A DNA stretch of 64,000 bases from Bifidobacterium stellenboschense (GTDB lineage Bacteria > Actinomycetota > Actinomycetes > Actinomycetales > Bifidobacteriaceae): NCBI RefSeq assembly GCF_000741785.1, contig NZ_JGZP01000011.1:1-64000 (forward strand), in the 5' to 3' direction. The notes below the pieces were generated by a model that was not told the origin of the DNA, did no database searches, and was given only the letters and a program-made list of their open reading frames with translations. A program made the position numbers and the translations under genes. Positions 9,454 through 16,916 of this stretch are shown here, piece by piece; the first letter of the stretch is position 1, and each line of letters starts with the position of its first letter.

Positions 9454-11343
9454 TCAGTCGCCCAGGTCGAGCACGGCCGGCTTGGAGCCGTCGTGCACGA
9501 AGTACACGTCGTACCAGGTGAGGAACGTGTAGATGGTCCAGATGCGGCGGCGGTCGTCGGTCTTGCCCGCGTAGTTGTCGTCGAGCATCTTGAGGATCGC
9601 GTCCTGGTCGAAGAACTCGTTCACGTAATCGCGCTCGAACACGGAGCGCACCAGCTTGTAGTACTTCTCCTCGCGCAGCCACTTCTTGATCGGCACGGGG
9701 AAGCCGAGCTTCTCGCGGCTCTTCCACTCCTCGGGCAGGTGGCGGCCGGCGGCCTGGCGGAACGCGTACTTGGTGTTCTCGTCGTTGATGAGCCACTTGG
9801 TGGGCACCTGTTCGGCGACGCCCATGAGCACCTTGTCGAGCAGCGGCACGCGCAGCTCGAGCGAATGGGCCATGGTGAGCTTGTCCGCCTTGAGGAGGAT
9901 GTCGCCGGGCATCCACTGGTGCATGTCGAGGTACTGCTTCTTCTTGAGCTCGCTCAGTCCCTTGCCCTCGATGCGGGCGTAGGTCTTGTCGACGATGCTC
10001 TGCACGCTGGGCGCCTTGCGGTACGCGGGCTTCAGGATGCGGTCGGACTCGGACTCCTCGAACACGCGGGCCTGGCCGATGAAGCTCTCCTCGGCGGGCG
10101 CGAGGTTCGCGTACAGGTGCCATGCGCCGTGGAAGGTCTTGCCCTTGCACCAGCGGGCGATGGCGTGGCGGGCTCCGGCGGGCAGGTGGGTGAGCCAGCG
10201 GGTGACGACCTTGATGACCTTCGACTTCGTGTGCACGCCGTAGTCGATGTAGCCGCCGAACAGCTCGTCGGCGCCCTCGCCGGAGAGCACGACCTTGACG
10301 TCGTGCGCGGCGAGCTTCGAGAGGAAGAACAGCGGCACGCAGCTCGGGTTGGAGTCGGGCTCGTCGAGATGCCATTGGATCTGCGGGAAGGCGCTGAACG
10401 CCTCCTCGTCGGTCAGTGCCTCGGCCGTGTTGTTGAGCTTGAGGATCTCGGCGAGTTCGCCGGCCTGCTGGCTCTCGTTGTAGGTGCCCTTGCCGAAGCC
10501 GATCGAATACGTGTGCTGCGGTCGGGCCACGGCGGCCACGTAGCTGGAGTCCACGCCGGAGGAGAGGAACGAGCCGACCTCCACGTCGGCGATCTGGTGG
10601 GCCTTGACGGATCCCATGACCGTGTCGTCGATGGTGTCGACGAGGTGGTCGAGGGTCACGTCCGACTCGCGGAAGCGCTCGTCGTAGTAGCGGTGGATGT
10701 CCATCTTCCCGTCGCGGTACGTGAAGTAGTGGCCTTCGGGCAGCTTGAACACGCCCTTGAAGAAGGTCTCGGCGAACGGCGGGTACTGGAAGGTCATGTA
10801 CGGCTTCAGCGCCTCGCGGTTGAGCTCCTTGACGAAGTCGGGGTGCTGCAGCAGGCTCTTGATCTCGGAGGCGTACATGAACGTGCCGTTCATCTTCGCG
10901 TAGTAGAAGGGCTTGATGCCGAAGTGGTCGCGCGCGCCGAACAGCTCCTTCCTGGTCTTGTCCCAAATCACGAAGGTGAACATGCCGCGGATCTTCTGCA
11001 GCAGCTCGACGCCCCACTCCTCGTAGCCGTGCAGCAGCACCTCGGTGTCGGATTCGGTGGTGAACGTGTGCCCGGCCTCGATGAGCTGGGCGCGCAGCGG
11101 CTGGTAGTTGTAGATCTCGCCGTTGAACGTGATGACGAGGTTGCCGTCCTCGTTGTAGATGGGCTGCTGGCCGCCGCCGAGGTCGATGATGCTCAGGCGC
11201 CGGTGGCCGAGCGCCACGTGCTCGTCCACGTACTTGCCTTCCGAATCGGGTCCGCGGTGGGCGATGATGTCGGTCATCCGCTTGATGACCGGGCACTTGA
11301 CGTCGATCGGGTCGTCGTTGACGAATCCGGCGATTCCGCACAT
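9454..11343 (-). CDS. asnB: Asparagine synthase (glutamine-hydrolysing)
   Basis: A 629-residue two-domain enzyme. The ATG at 11341-11343 is chosen so that Cys2 (MCGIAGF) becomes the N-terminal nucleophile of the class II glutaminase domain; a longer reading from 11382 would bury it. Residues such as AHRGPDS, GHRRLSIIDL and FNGEIYNY complete that domain. The synthetase domain has the SSGVDSS pyrophosphate loop and the SGEGADELFGGY motif. A GAGGAG sequence lies about 12 nt upstream of the start. It transfers ammonia from glutamine to aspartate with ATP. Confidence 0.93.
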   Translation of the reverse strand: MCGIAGFVNDDPIDVKCPVIKRMTDIIAHRGPDSEGKYVDEHVALGHRRLSIIDLGGGQQPIYNEDGNLVITFNGEIYNYQPLRAQLIEAGHTFTTESDTEVLLHGYEEWGVELLQKIRGMFTFVIWDKTRKELFGARDHFGIKPFYYAKMNGTFMYASEIKSLLQHPDFVKELNREALKPYMTFQYPPFAETFFKGVFKLPEGHYFTYRDGKMDIHRYYDERFRESDVTLDHLVDTIDDTVMGSVKAHQIADVEVGSFLSSGVDSSYVAAVARPQHTYSIGFGKGTYNESQQAGELAEILKLNNTAEALTDEEAFSAFPQIQWHLDEPDSNPSCVPLFFLSKLAAHDVKVVLSGEGADELFGGYIDYGVHTKSKVIKVVTRWLTHLPAGARHAIARWCKGKTFHGAWHLYANLAPAEESFIGQARVFEESESDRILKPAYRKAPSVQSIVDKTYARIEGKGLSELKKKQYLDMHQWMPGDILLKADKLTMAHSLELRVPLLDKVLMGVAEQVPTKWLINDENTKYAFRQAAGRHLPEEWKSREKLGFPVPIKKWLREEKYYKLVRSVFERDYVNEFFDQDAILKMLDDNYAGKTDDRRRIWTIYTFLTWYDVYFVHDGSKPAVLDLGD

Positions 11344-11438
11344 AAGGTATTCCATCTCCTCGGGGTTGATTTCGACTGCCAATACCCTACCAACGCGATG
11401 TGACGGTCCTGTGCATCGCCGCCGGAGAATCCTATCGC

Positions 11439-11561
11439 CTGCGGAGTTCCGCAGACTGAGCCGTATGGTACTGAGCCGTATGGTGGAAAGCCCAGTGGGC
11501 TTTCCGTAGGCGAAGTGAGCGGTTTACCGCGAAGGCTGCCTGCGGAGTTCCGCAGGCAGCA
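11439..11561. repeat. Hairpin and direct-repeat patch at the ispH 3' end
   Basis: CTGCGGAGTTCCGCAG occurs at 11439-11454 and again at about 11540-11555, the second copy extended to a longer dyad that encodes the ispH C-terminus. Between them are two perfect head-to-tail copies of ACTGAGCCGTATGGT (11455-11469, 11470-11484) and a 9-bp stem GGAAAGCCC/GGGCTTTCC (11485-11505) that may terminate ispH transcription. Confidence 0.7.
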
Positions 11562-12510
11562 CGAAGTGCATCGTCTCCTTGGTGGTCTCCACCGATTCGA
11601 CGTCCGTGTAGCCGAGTTCCCGCAGCGCGGCGATCACGCCGTCCACGTACTCCTCGGGCACGGACGCGCCGGAGGAGACGCCGACCGCCTCGACGCCCTC
11701 GAACCATGCGGGGTCGAGGTCGCCGGCGTCGTCGACCCGGTGGGCGCGGCCGCGCTCCCCCAGCCCCTCCTGTGCGACCTCGACAAGGCGCACGGAGTTC
11801 GACGAGTTCGCCGACCCCACGATCACGACGCATCCGGAGCGTTCGGCGACGAGCTTGACGGCGGCCTGGCGGTTGGAGGTCGCATAGCAGATGTCCGAGC
11901 TGGGCGGCATCTCGATCCACGGGAAGCGGGCCTTCAGCGCGGCGATCGTGCCGGCCGTCTCGTCGACGCTCAGCGTGGTCTGGCTCAGGAGCACGAGCTT
12001 CGTGTCCGGCGTGAAGTCCAGCCCCTCGACGTCGCGCTCGTGCTCGATCAGATGCACGTGCTCCGGGGCCTCCCCCACGACGCCGACCGCCTCGTCGTGG
12101 CCCTTGTGACCGATGTAGACGATCTCGTAGCCGGAACGCGCGAACCGCAGCACCTCGCGGTGCACCTTGGCGACGAGCGGACAGGTGGCGTCCACCACGT
12201 TGAGCCCGCGCGCCTTCGCCTCCGCCTTGACGGCGGGCGACACGCCGTGCGCGGAGAACACGACCGGCACGCCAGCGGCGGCGGCCTCGTCGGGGATCTC
12301 GTCCAGCTCCTCGACGAACACCGCGCCCTGCGAGGCGAGATCCTCGACCACATGCTTGTTGTGCACAATCTGCCGGCGCACGTACACGGGCGGCAGATCG
12401 CCGTCCGGCGCGCCGTGCGAACCCTTGAGGATCGTGCGCACAGTGAGGATCGCCCGGTCCACGCCGGCGCAGAATCCGCGCGGATCGGCCAATACGATGC
12501 GTTTCGCCAT
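11524..12510 (-). CDS. ispH: 4-hydroxy-3-methylbut-2-enyl diphosphate reductase
   Basis: A 328-residue [4Fe-4S] enzyme, the last step of the MEP isoprenoid pathway, giving IPP and DMAPP. The three cluster cysteines are visible in PRGFCAGVDRA (near 14), DATCPLVAKVH (near 102) and SSDICYATSNRQ (near 206). VHNKHVV, FSAHGVS, GHKGHDE and VGSANSSNS are family signatures. The last ten residues (PAELRRQPSR) are encoded by a repeated palindrome, so the C-terminus may have been extended by that element. Start ATG 12508-12510. Confidence 0.95.
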   Translation of the reverse strand: MAKRIVLADPRGFCAGVDRAILTVRTILKGSHGAPDGDLPPVYVRRQIVHNKHVVEDLASQGAVFVEELDEIPDEAAAAGVPVVFSAHGVSPAVKAEAKARGLNVVDATCPLVAKVHREVLRFARSGYEIVYIGHKGHDEAVGVVGEAPEHVHLIEHERDVEGLDFTPDTKLVLLSQTTLSVDETAGTIAALKARFPWIEMPPSSDICYATSNRQAAVKLVAERSGCVVIVGSANSSNSVRLVEVAQEGLGERGRAHRVDDAGDLDPAWFEGVEAVGVSSGASVPEEYVDGVIAALRELGYTDVESVETTKETMHFVLPAELRRQPSR

Positions 12511-12653
12511 GGGTATCAGGGACCTTTCTCGATCGTCTCGGGCATCGGCGCGCCCCGCGCCGCAATCGTTACGCATGCACTCTACCGCACCGCCGGCGAC
12601 CTGCGACGCGCGATTCGCGGGAGACGCACGGGCGCGTGACGTGAAAATAACGC

Positions 12654-12678
12654 TAGACTGGACGTGTTAGCGATAACG
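12654..12678 (+). promoter_or_regulatory. Possible promoter and LacI-type operator for the epimerase gene
   Basis: TAGACT (12654-12659) is a plausible -10 box. Right after it, GTTAGCGATAAC (12666-12677) is an imperfect dyad like operators bound by LacI/GalR repressors. It lies about 55 nt before the epimerase start. This is inference from pattern and position. Confidence 0.35.
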
Positions 12679-12731
12679 CACGTTGTCGCGCACACCGCAA
12701 ACAACTTCATATTCACTCTGGAGTGAGATAT

Positions 12732-13682
12732 ATGGCCAAGAACCTTCCCCCGCGCACGGGGCAGCAGTACACGATCACCCACGGCGACTACAAGGCCGTC
12801 ATCACCGAACTGGGCGCGACGATGCGCGAAGTCACCTACAAGGGCAGGAACGTGATCGTCCCGCTCGGACCGGACGACCCCGTCACCTGCTGCCACGGCC
12901 AGCTGCTCGTGCCGTTCCCGAACCGCATCGAAGGCGGCGTCTACACCTTCGAAGGCAAGACCTACGAATTGCCGATCGACGAGCACGACAGGAACACCGC
13001 CATCCACGGCTACGGCTACCGCTCCTTCTGGAAGCTGGAGACCCTCACCGAGAACTCCGTCACCCAGTCCTGGCGCGTGCCGTTCCTGCTCGGCTACCCG
13101 TTCGACGTGACCGTCACCGCGACGCACGAGCTCACCGACGACGGCCTGAAGGTCACCGTCGAGGCCGCCAACAACGGCGACGTCGACGCCCCGTGGGCGC
13201 TCGCCATCCACCCGTGGCTCGACAACGGCTTCAACGGCTACGGCGACGAGATCGACGGCCACAACGCGCAGTGCACGCTCACCGTGCCGGCGCGCACGCA
13301 CGTCACCGTCGACGAGAACCTCATCCCGACCGGCACCGAACCGGTGGACGGCACGAAGTACGACTTCCGCGAGCCGCGTCTGATCACCGAGCAGCCGTAC
13401 GACGACGCGTGGACGGACGTCGAGCACGCCGCCGACGGCACCACGACCGCCGTGTTCCACCGCCCGGACGGCCTGACCGTCCACGTGGGCGGCGACGAGA
13501 CGGTCACCTCGTTCCAGGTGTGCACCGGCACCGGCTTCCCGGCGTCCAAGCATCCGGCGGGCACCGCGGTCGAGCCGCAGACCGCCTACGCGAACGCGTT
13601 CAACACCGGCAAGGACCTCATCGCGATCAAGCCGGGCGAGTCCAGCGTGACGAAGCTGTTCATCAAGGCCGAGATCGACTGA
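12732..13682 (+). CDS. Aldose 1-epimerase family protein
   Basis: A 316-residue galactose-mutarotase-like enzyme interconverting anomers of hexoses. It contains LLVPFPNRIEGGVYTFEGKTYELP, NTAIHGYGYRSFWK with the catalytic-type histidine, a second AIHPWLDNGFNGY histidine segment, and a Glu-rich C-terminus (TGTGFPASKHPAGTAVEPQTAYANAFN, quoted here only for its VEPQ glutamate). ATG 12732 follows a GGAGTGAG ribosome site; an in-frame GTG nine nt upstream is too close to it. It is monocistronic, with a hairpin after the stop. Confidence 0.88.
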   Translation: MAKNLPPRTGQQYTITHGDYKAVITELGATMREVTYKGRNVIVPLGPDDPVTCCHGQLLVPFPNRIEGGVYTFEGKTYELPIDEHDRNTAIHGYGYRSFWKLETLTENSVTQSWRVPFLLGYPFDVTVTATHELTDDGLKVTVEAANNGDVDAPWALAIHPWLDNGFNGYGDEIDGHNAQCTLTVPARTHVTVDENLIPTGTEPVDGTKYDFREPRLITEQPYDDAWTDVEHAADGTTTAVFHRPDGLTVHVGGDETVTSFQVCTGTGFPASKHPAGTAVEPQTAYANAFNTGKDLIAIKPGESSVTKLFIKAEID

Positions 13683-13709
13683 CGCCATCTCGCCACGGTA
13701 CGCGCCGCG

Positions 13710-13744
13710 AACCGCGTTTCCGGCTCCCGTCCGAAACGCGGTTT
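13710..13744 (+). terminator. Terminator hairpin after the epimerase gene
   Basis: AACCGCGTTTC (13710-13720) pairs with GAAACGCGGTT (13733-13743) and is followed by a short T-rich end, 27 nt beyond the stop codon. Confidence 0.6.
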
Positions 13745-13766
13745 GCGGCGCGTCCGCGTCCTGTGG

Positions 13767-13804
13767 CATAATGCCGAAGGCTTATTTATCTTTCCAGTAA
13801 AGGA
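13767..13804 (+). promoter_or_regulatory. Promoter -10 and strong RBS for the bL37 gene
   Basis: CATAAT (13767-13772) is a good -10 hexamer about 40 nt before the short gene, followed by an AT-rich leader and a near-consensus AAAGGAG ribosome binding site eight nt from the ATG. Confidence 0.55.
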
Positions 13805-13811
13805 GTCCATC

Positions 13812-13886
13812 ATGGGCATGCGCGGACGTAAGCGCAAGGATCGTCGTAAGAAGGCCGCCAACCACGGCAAGCGCCCCAACGCCTGA
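13812..13886 (+). CDS. bL37-like 24-residue ribosomal protein
   Basis: A complete micro-gene (24 residues) starting MGMRGRKRKDRRKK and ending ANHGKRPNA. The composition is almost all Lys/Arg, and the C-terminal NHGKRPN stretch matches what I recall of the actinobacterial large-subunit protein bL37, which binds 23S rRNA. A near-consensus AAAGGAG lies eight nt upstream, a promoter precedes it and a classical terminator follows it, so it is a free-standing expression unit. Automated callers often miss genes this short. The assignment rests on remembered family sequence, not on a search. Confidence 0.8.
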   Translation: MGMRGRKRKDRRKKAANHGKRPNA

Positions 13887-13908
13887 TTCTTGTCTGTTCA
13901 AGACGCGG

Positions 13909-13944
13909 AAAACCCGCCTGAGCCTCACGGCCCGGCGGGTTTTC
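13909..13944 (+). terminator. Rho-independent terminator after the bL37 gene
   Basis: AAAACCCGCC (13909-13918) pairs with GGCGGGTTTT (13934-13943) and ends in a T-run, 22 nt after the stop. Confidence 0.85.
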
Positions 13945-13965
13945 TCATATCCGCGTCTTCGTTCG

Positions 13966-14001
13966 GCTCCCTCTGACGAGGGAGCTGTCGGCGAAGCCGA
14001 C
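13966..14001. repeat. Tandem hairpin element
   Basis: GCTCCCTC/GAGGGAGC (13966-13985) is followed at once by GTCGGC/GCCGAC (13987-14001). The pair looks like a small interspersed palindromic repeat between the bL37 terminator and the anti-sigma gene stop; no other copy was found in the window. Confidence 0.5.
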
Positions 14002-14054
14002 TGAGGGAGAGATATCGCGAACGAAGTCCCACATGCCCCGCGCGAGGCACCCGC

Positions 14055-14354
14055 TCACTGTTCGCAGCAGTGGTCGAGGCATGCCTTGAGTCTCGCCTTG
14101 AGACATTCCGGCGCCGATTCGGGCCGCAGATAGGCACGCAACGCGGCGATCATCGCCTGCTCCCGCTCGGAGCAGCAGGTCGCGGGGTCGAAGCACTCCC
14201 CCACATCGCCCATGTCACGACCGGCATCGGCCGCGGAATCCACGTCGACGACGCGCGTCTCGGTGATGCGCACCTCGGTATGGCTGACGACGCCATCCGC
14301 CGACGTGCGGGTGACGGCGATGCGACGCACATGCTCCACCGGCATCTGGCTCAT
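14055..14354 (-). CDS. Cysteine-rich anti-sigma factor (RsrA/mycothiol-system type)
   Basis: A 99-residue protein encoded directly after, and overlapping by 4 nt, an ECF sigma factor. The C-terminal half has the sensing cysteines: CFDPATCC near residues 54-61, and then ECLKARLKACLDHCCEQ at the end. This is the pattern of zinc-binding thiol-redox anti-sigma factors such as RsrA that release SigR/SigH under disulfide stress. The N-terminal 40 residues are beta-rich and unlike classic RsrA, so the fold may be divergent. It probably sequesters the neighbouring sigma factor in the cytoplasm. Confidence 0.7.
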   Translation of the reverse strand: MSQMPVEHVRRIAVTRTSADGVVSHTEVRITETRVVDVDSAADAGRDMGDVGECFDPATCCSEREQAMIAALRAYLRPESAPECLKARLKACLDHCCEQ

Positions 14355-15070
14355 CGCGTCTCCTTTCCCTGTGCGGATTCCCGCCTGACGGTTCCATTAT
14401 CGCCGGAAACGCGTGAACCGGCACGCCCCCGCCCCGACTTCGCCGAGGGTGAACCGGAGCCGGAGGACGGCTTAGCCGGCAGCTGCGACCCGTACCCGTG
14501 TTCGCGCGCGTAGGACGCGAGCTCGTGCTTGAGCTGGGTGCGCGCGCGGTTGAGCCGGCTCATCACCGTGCCGATGGCGACGCCCTGCTCCTCAGCGACC
14601 TGCCGGTACGTCTTGCCGTCGATCGCCGTGTCGATGAACACCTGCCGCCGTTCGGGAGACAGCTTCGCCAGCGCCTGCATGATCTCCTCGGGCGCGAACG
14701 CGTCCAGATACTCGTCCTCCGCGGATTTGAGCCCGTCCGAGGAATGTTCGGACGCCTCGTACAGGTCCCAGTCGTCGTATTCGCCGCTCGTATCGTTCGC
14801 CCGCTGCGGGCGCCGCTTCGCCTTCGCGTACTGGTTGAAGTAGGCGTTGCGTTCGATGGTCGTCATCCACGCCTCGAAGTTCGTCCCCGGCGTGAACGAA
14901 TCGAACGCCTTGAACCCCTTCTCGAAGGTGTCCTGCACGAGATCCTGCGCATCGTCCGGATCGTTGGTCAGGCGCATCGCCCGCCGGTAGAGCGCGTCGA
15001 GCGCGGGCATGGCGAGCTTCTCGAAGCGCGCGCGGCGCTGAGCCATCGTCTCTTTCGTCTCGCTGGTCAC
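14351..15070 (-). CDS. ECF RNA polymerase sigma factor (SigH/SigR-like)
   Basis: A sigma factor of about 239 residues with region 2 (ALYRRAMRLTNDPDDAQDLVQDTFEKGF... TNFEAWMTTIERNAYFNQYAK, quoted in pieces) and region 4 (LSPERRQVFIDTAIDGKTYRQVA with the GTVMSRLNRAR recognition helix). The EHSSDGLKSAEDEYLDA linker is typical of SigH/SigR. A Ser/Lys-rich tail follows. GTG at 15068-15070 is taken as the start; an ATG at 15044-15046 (MAQRRARF) is the alternative, eight codons in. It is coupled to the anti-sigma gene by ATGA and divergent from the MurE cluster. Confidence 0.88.
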   Translation of the reverse strand: MTSETKETMAQRRARFEKLAMPALDALYRRAMRLTNDPDDAQDLVQDTFEKGFKAFDSFTPGTNFEAWMTTIERNAYFNQYAKAKRRPQRANDTSGEYDDWDLYEASEHSSDGLKSAEDEYLDAFAPEEIMQALAKLSPERRQVFIDTAIDGKTYRQVAEEQGVAIGTVMSRLNRARTQLKHELASYAREHGYGSQLPAKPSSGSGSPSAKSGRGRAGSRVSGDNGTVRRESAQGKETR

Positions 15071-15278
15071 GATTGCCCATTGTAATCGCCGCAGGCCGCG
15101 TATCCGGGCATATCCGGCGGTAGAATCCAAGCAACCTCCCAGTCGACGTTGAGATTCGTCGCCCACAGTAGAGCCGTCCGAACGGGAGGCACGGGCCTTC
15201 CGACCGTACAGGAACGTACGGCCGCTACGACCGACACGATCGGCGGGCACGGCCCCGCCACGAAAGGAAGCGACACCG

Positions 15279-16841
15279 ATGGCACTGACCCTCAACTCCG
15301 CCGCCGCACTGCTCGAACGCCACCATCTGCTGCGCGAGGTGATCCACGGCGGACGATGGTCGAGGACGGCCGCGGCGCTGCCCGGCGCGGACGAACCGTT
15401 CGCCTCGCTCACCTACGACACCCGCAAGGTCGCCCCCGGCTCGATGCTCGTATGCAAGGGCCGATTCCGCCCCGAATTCCTCGACGGCTGCGACGACCGC
15501 GGTCTCGCCGGCTACGTCGCCGAAACCGACATGTCCGCCCACACCGCCGCACCCGGACTGATCGTCGACGACGCGCGCAAGGCGCTGAGCCTGCTCGCCG
15601 CCGAATTCTACGGACGCCCGCAGGACCAACTCACCCTGATCGGCATCACCGGCACCAAAGGCAAGACCACCACCGCGTACTTCACGCAGGCCGTGCTCAA
15701 CACCCACTCCGACGGCCGCTGCGCCCTGTTCTCCTCGGTGGACAACTGCCTCGACGGCCACACCTACGTCGAATCCGATCTGACCACGCCCGAATCGCTC
15801 GACGCCTTCCGGATGATGCGCGAGGCCGTCGACAACGGCATGAAATACCTCGTCATGGAGGTCAGCTCGCAGGCGTACAAGGTAAACCGCGTCTACGGAC
15901 TCACCTTCGACGTCGGCGCCTTCCTCAACATCTCCCCCGACCACATCAGCGACATCGAGCACCCCTCGCTCGAGGATTATCTGCGCTGCAAACGCCTCAT
16001 CGTGGACAACAGCCGCGCGCTGGTGCTCAACGCGCGGACCAACCACGCCGACCTGCTGCGCGAGGACGCGGCCACCGCCGGCGTGCCCGTGACCGAATTC
16101 GCGCTGCTGGACGCCGCACCCGCCGACGACGACGCGCCCGCCACGGCCGTCGCGTGGCCGACCGGCGACGGCCACGACGCCTACGCGATGCGCCTCGACA
16201 GCCACGACCTCGGCGGCTACCGGCTGGCGCTCGCCGGCGATTTCAACTATGAGAACGCGCTGGCCGCCGTGGCCATCGCGCATGCGGCGGGCGTGCCGGC
16301 CGACGAGGCGGGCGCGCTGCACGCGATGGAGCCGACGCGCGTATCCGGCCGCATGGAGCATTTCCGCGACGCGGCGAGCGACACCGACATCATCGTCGAC
16401 TACGCGCACAACCACGTCTCCGTCAAGGCGCTGCTCGACTTCGTCGACGCTCGCTACGCCGGCCGCGATCCGATCGTCACGCTGGTGGCCGGTTCGGCGG
16501 GGGACAAGGCGTTCGACCGCCGCCGGGAGATCGTCGAGGCGGCGCAGGACCGCATCGCGCGTTTCGTGTTCACCGCGGAGGACACCGACACCGAACCATT
16601 CGAGGACATCTGCCGCGACATGCGCTCCCACGTGACCAACCCGCGCGTCGCCGCCGCGACGATCATCGACCGCACCGCCGCCATCGCCGACGCGTTGGAC
16701 GAGGCGCGTGCGCACCCGGAACGCGTGGACGTGGTGCTCGTCATCGGCAAAGGCGACGAACGCTGGATCAAGGACCGCAACAGGCACGTGCCGTACGAGG
16801 GCGACGACCGGGTGGTCGAACGGCTGCTTGCGGCGAAGTGA
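15279..16841 (+). CDS. MurE-type ligase, first paralogue
   Basis: A 520-residue Mur ligase that would add the third amino acid to UDP-MurNAc-dipeptide in the cytoplasm. The N-terminal UDP-binding domain has SLTYDTRKVAPGS, the central ATPase has GITGTKGKTTT (122-132), then VMEVSSQAYKVNR and LNISPDHI, and the C-terminal domain VDYAHNHVSVK. The family's amino-acid-recognition loop (DNPR in meso-DAP enzymes) is degraded here to a TAEDTDTEPFED stretch, so substrate choice may differ from the second copy. A MurT-like or unusual role is possible. It shares two almost identical DNA tracts with the next gene. Start ATG 15279 follows CGAAAGGAAG. Confidence 0.85.
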   Translation: MALTLNSAAALLERHHLLREVIHGGRWSRTAAALPGADEPFASLTYDTRKVAPGSMLVCKGRFRPEFLDGCDDRGLAGYVAETDMSAHTAAPGLIVDDARKALSLLAAEFYGRPQDQLTLIGITGTKGKTTTAYFTQAVLNTHSDGRCALFSSVDNCLDGHTYVESDLTTPESLDAFRMMREAVDNGMKYLVMEVSSQAYKVNRVYGLTFDVGAFLNISPDHISDIEHPSLEDYLRCKRLIVDNSRALVLNARTNHADLLREDAATAGVPVTEFALLDAAPADDDAPATAVAWPTGDGHDAYAMRLDSHDLGGYRLALAGDFNYENALAAVAIAHAAGVPADEAGALHAMEPTRVSGRMEHFRDAASDTDIIVDYAHNHVSVKALLDFVDARYAGRDPIVTLVAGSAGDKAFDRRREIVEAAQDRIARFVFTAEDTDTEPFEDICRDMRSHVTNPRVAAATIIDRTAAIADALDEARAHPERVDVVLVIGKGDERWIKDRNRHVPYEGDDRVVERLLAAK

Positions 16842-16916
16842 GACGCCGGTGGAGTAGTATCGTGCGATGATGCCGGGGAGACCCGCATCGCCACTCGATA
16901 CTAGGGAGAGAACCAT

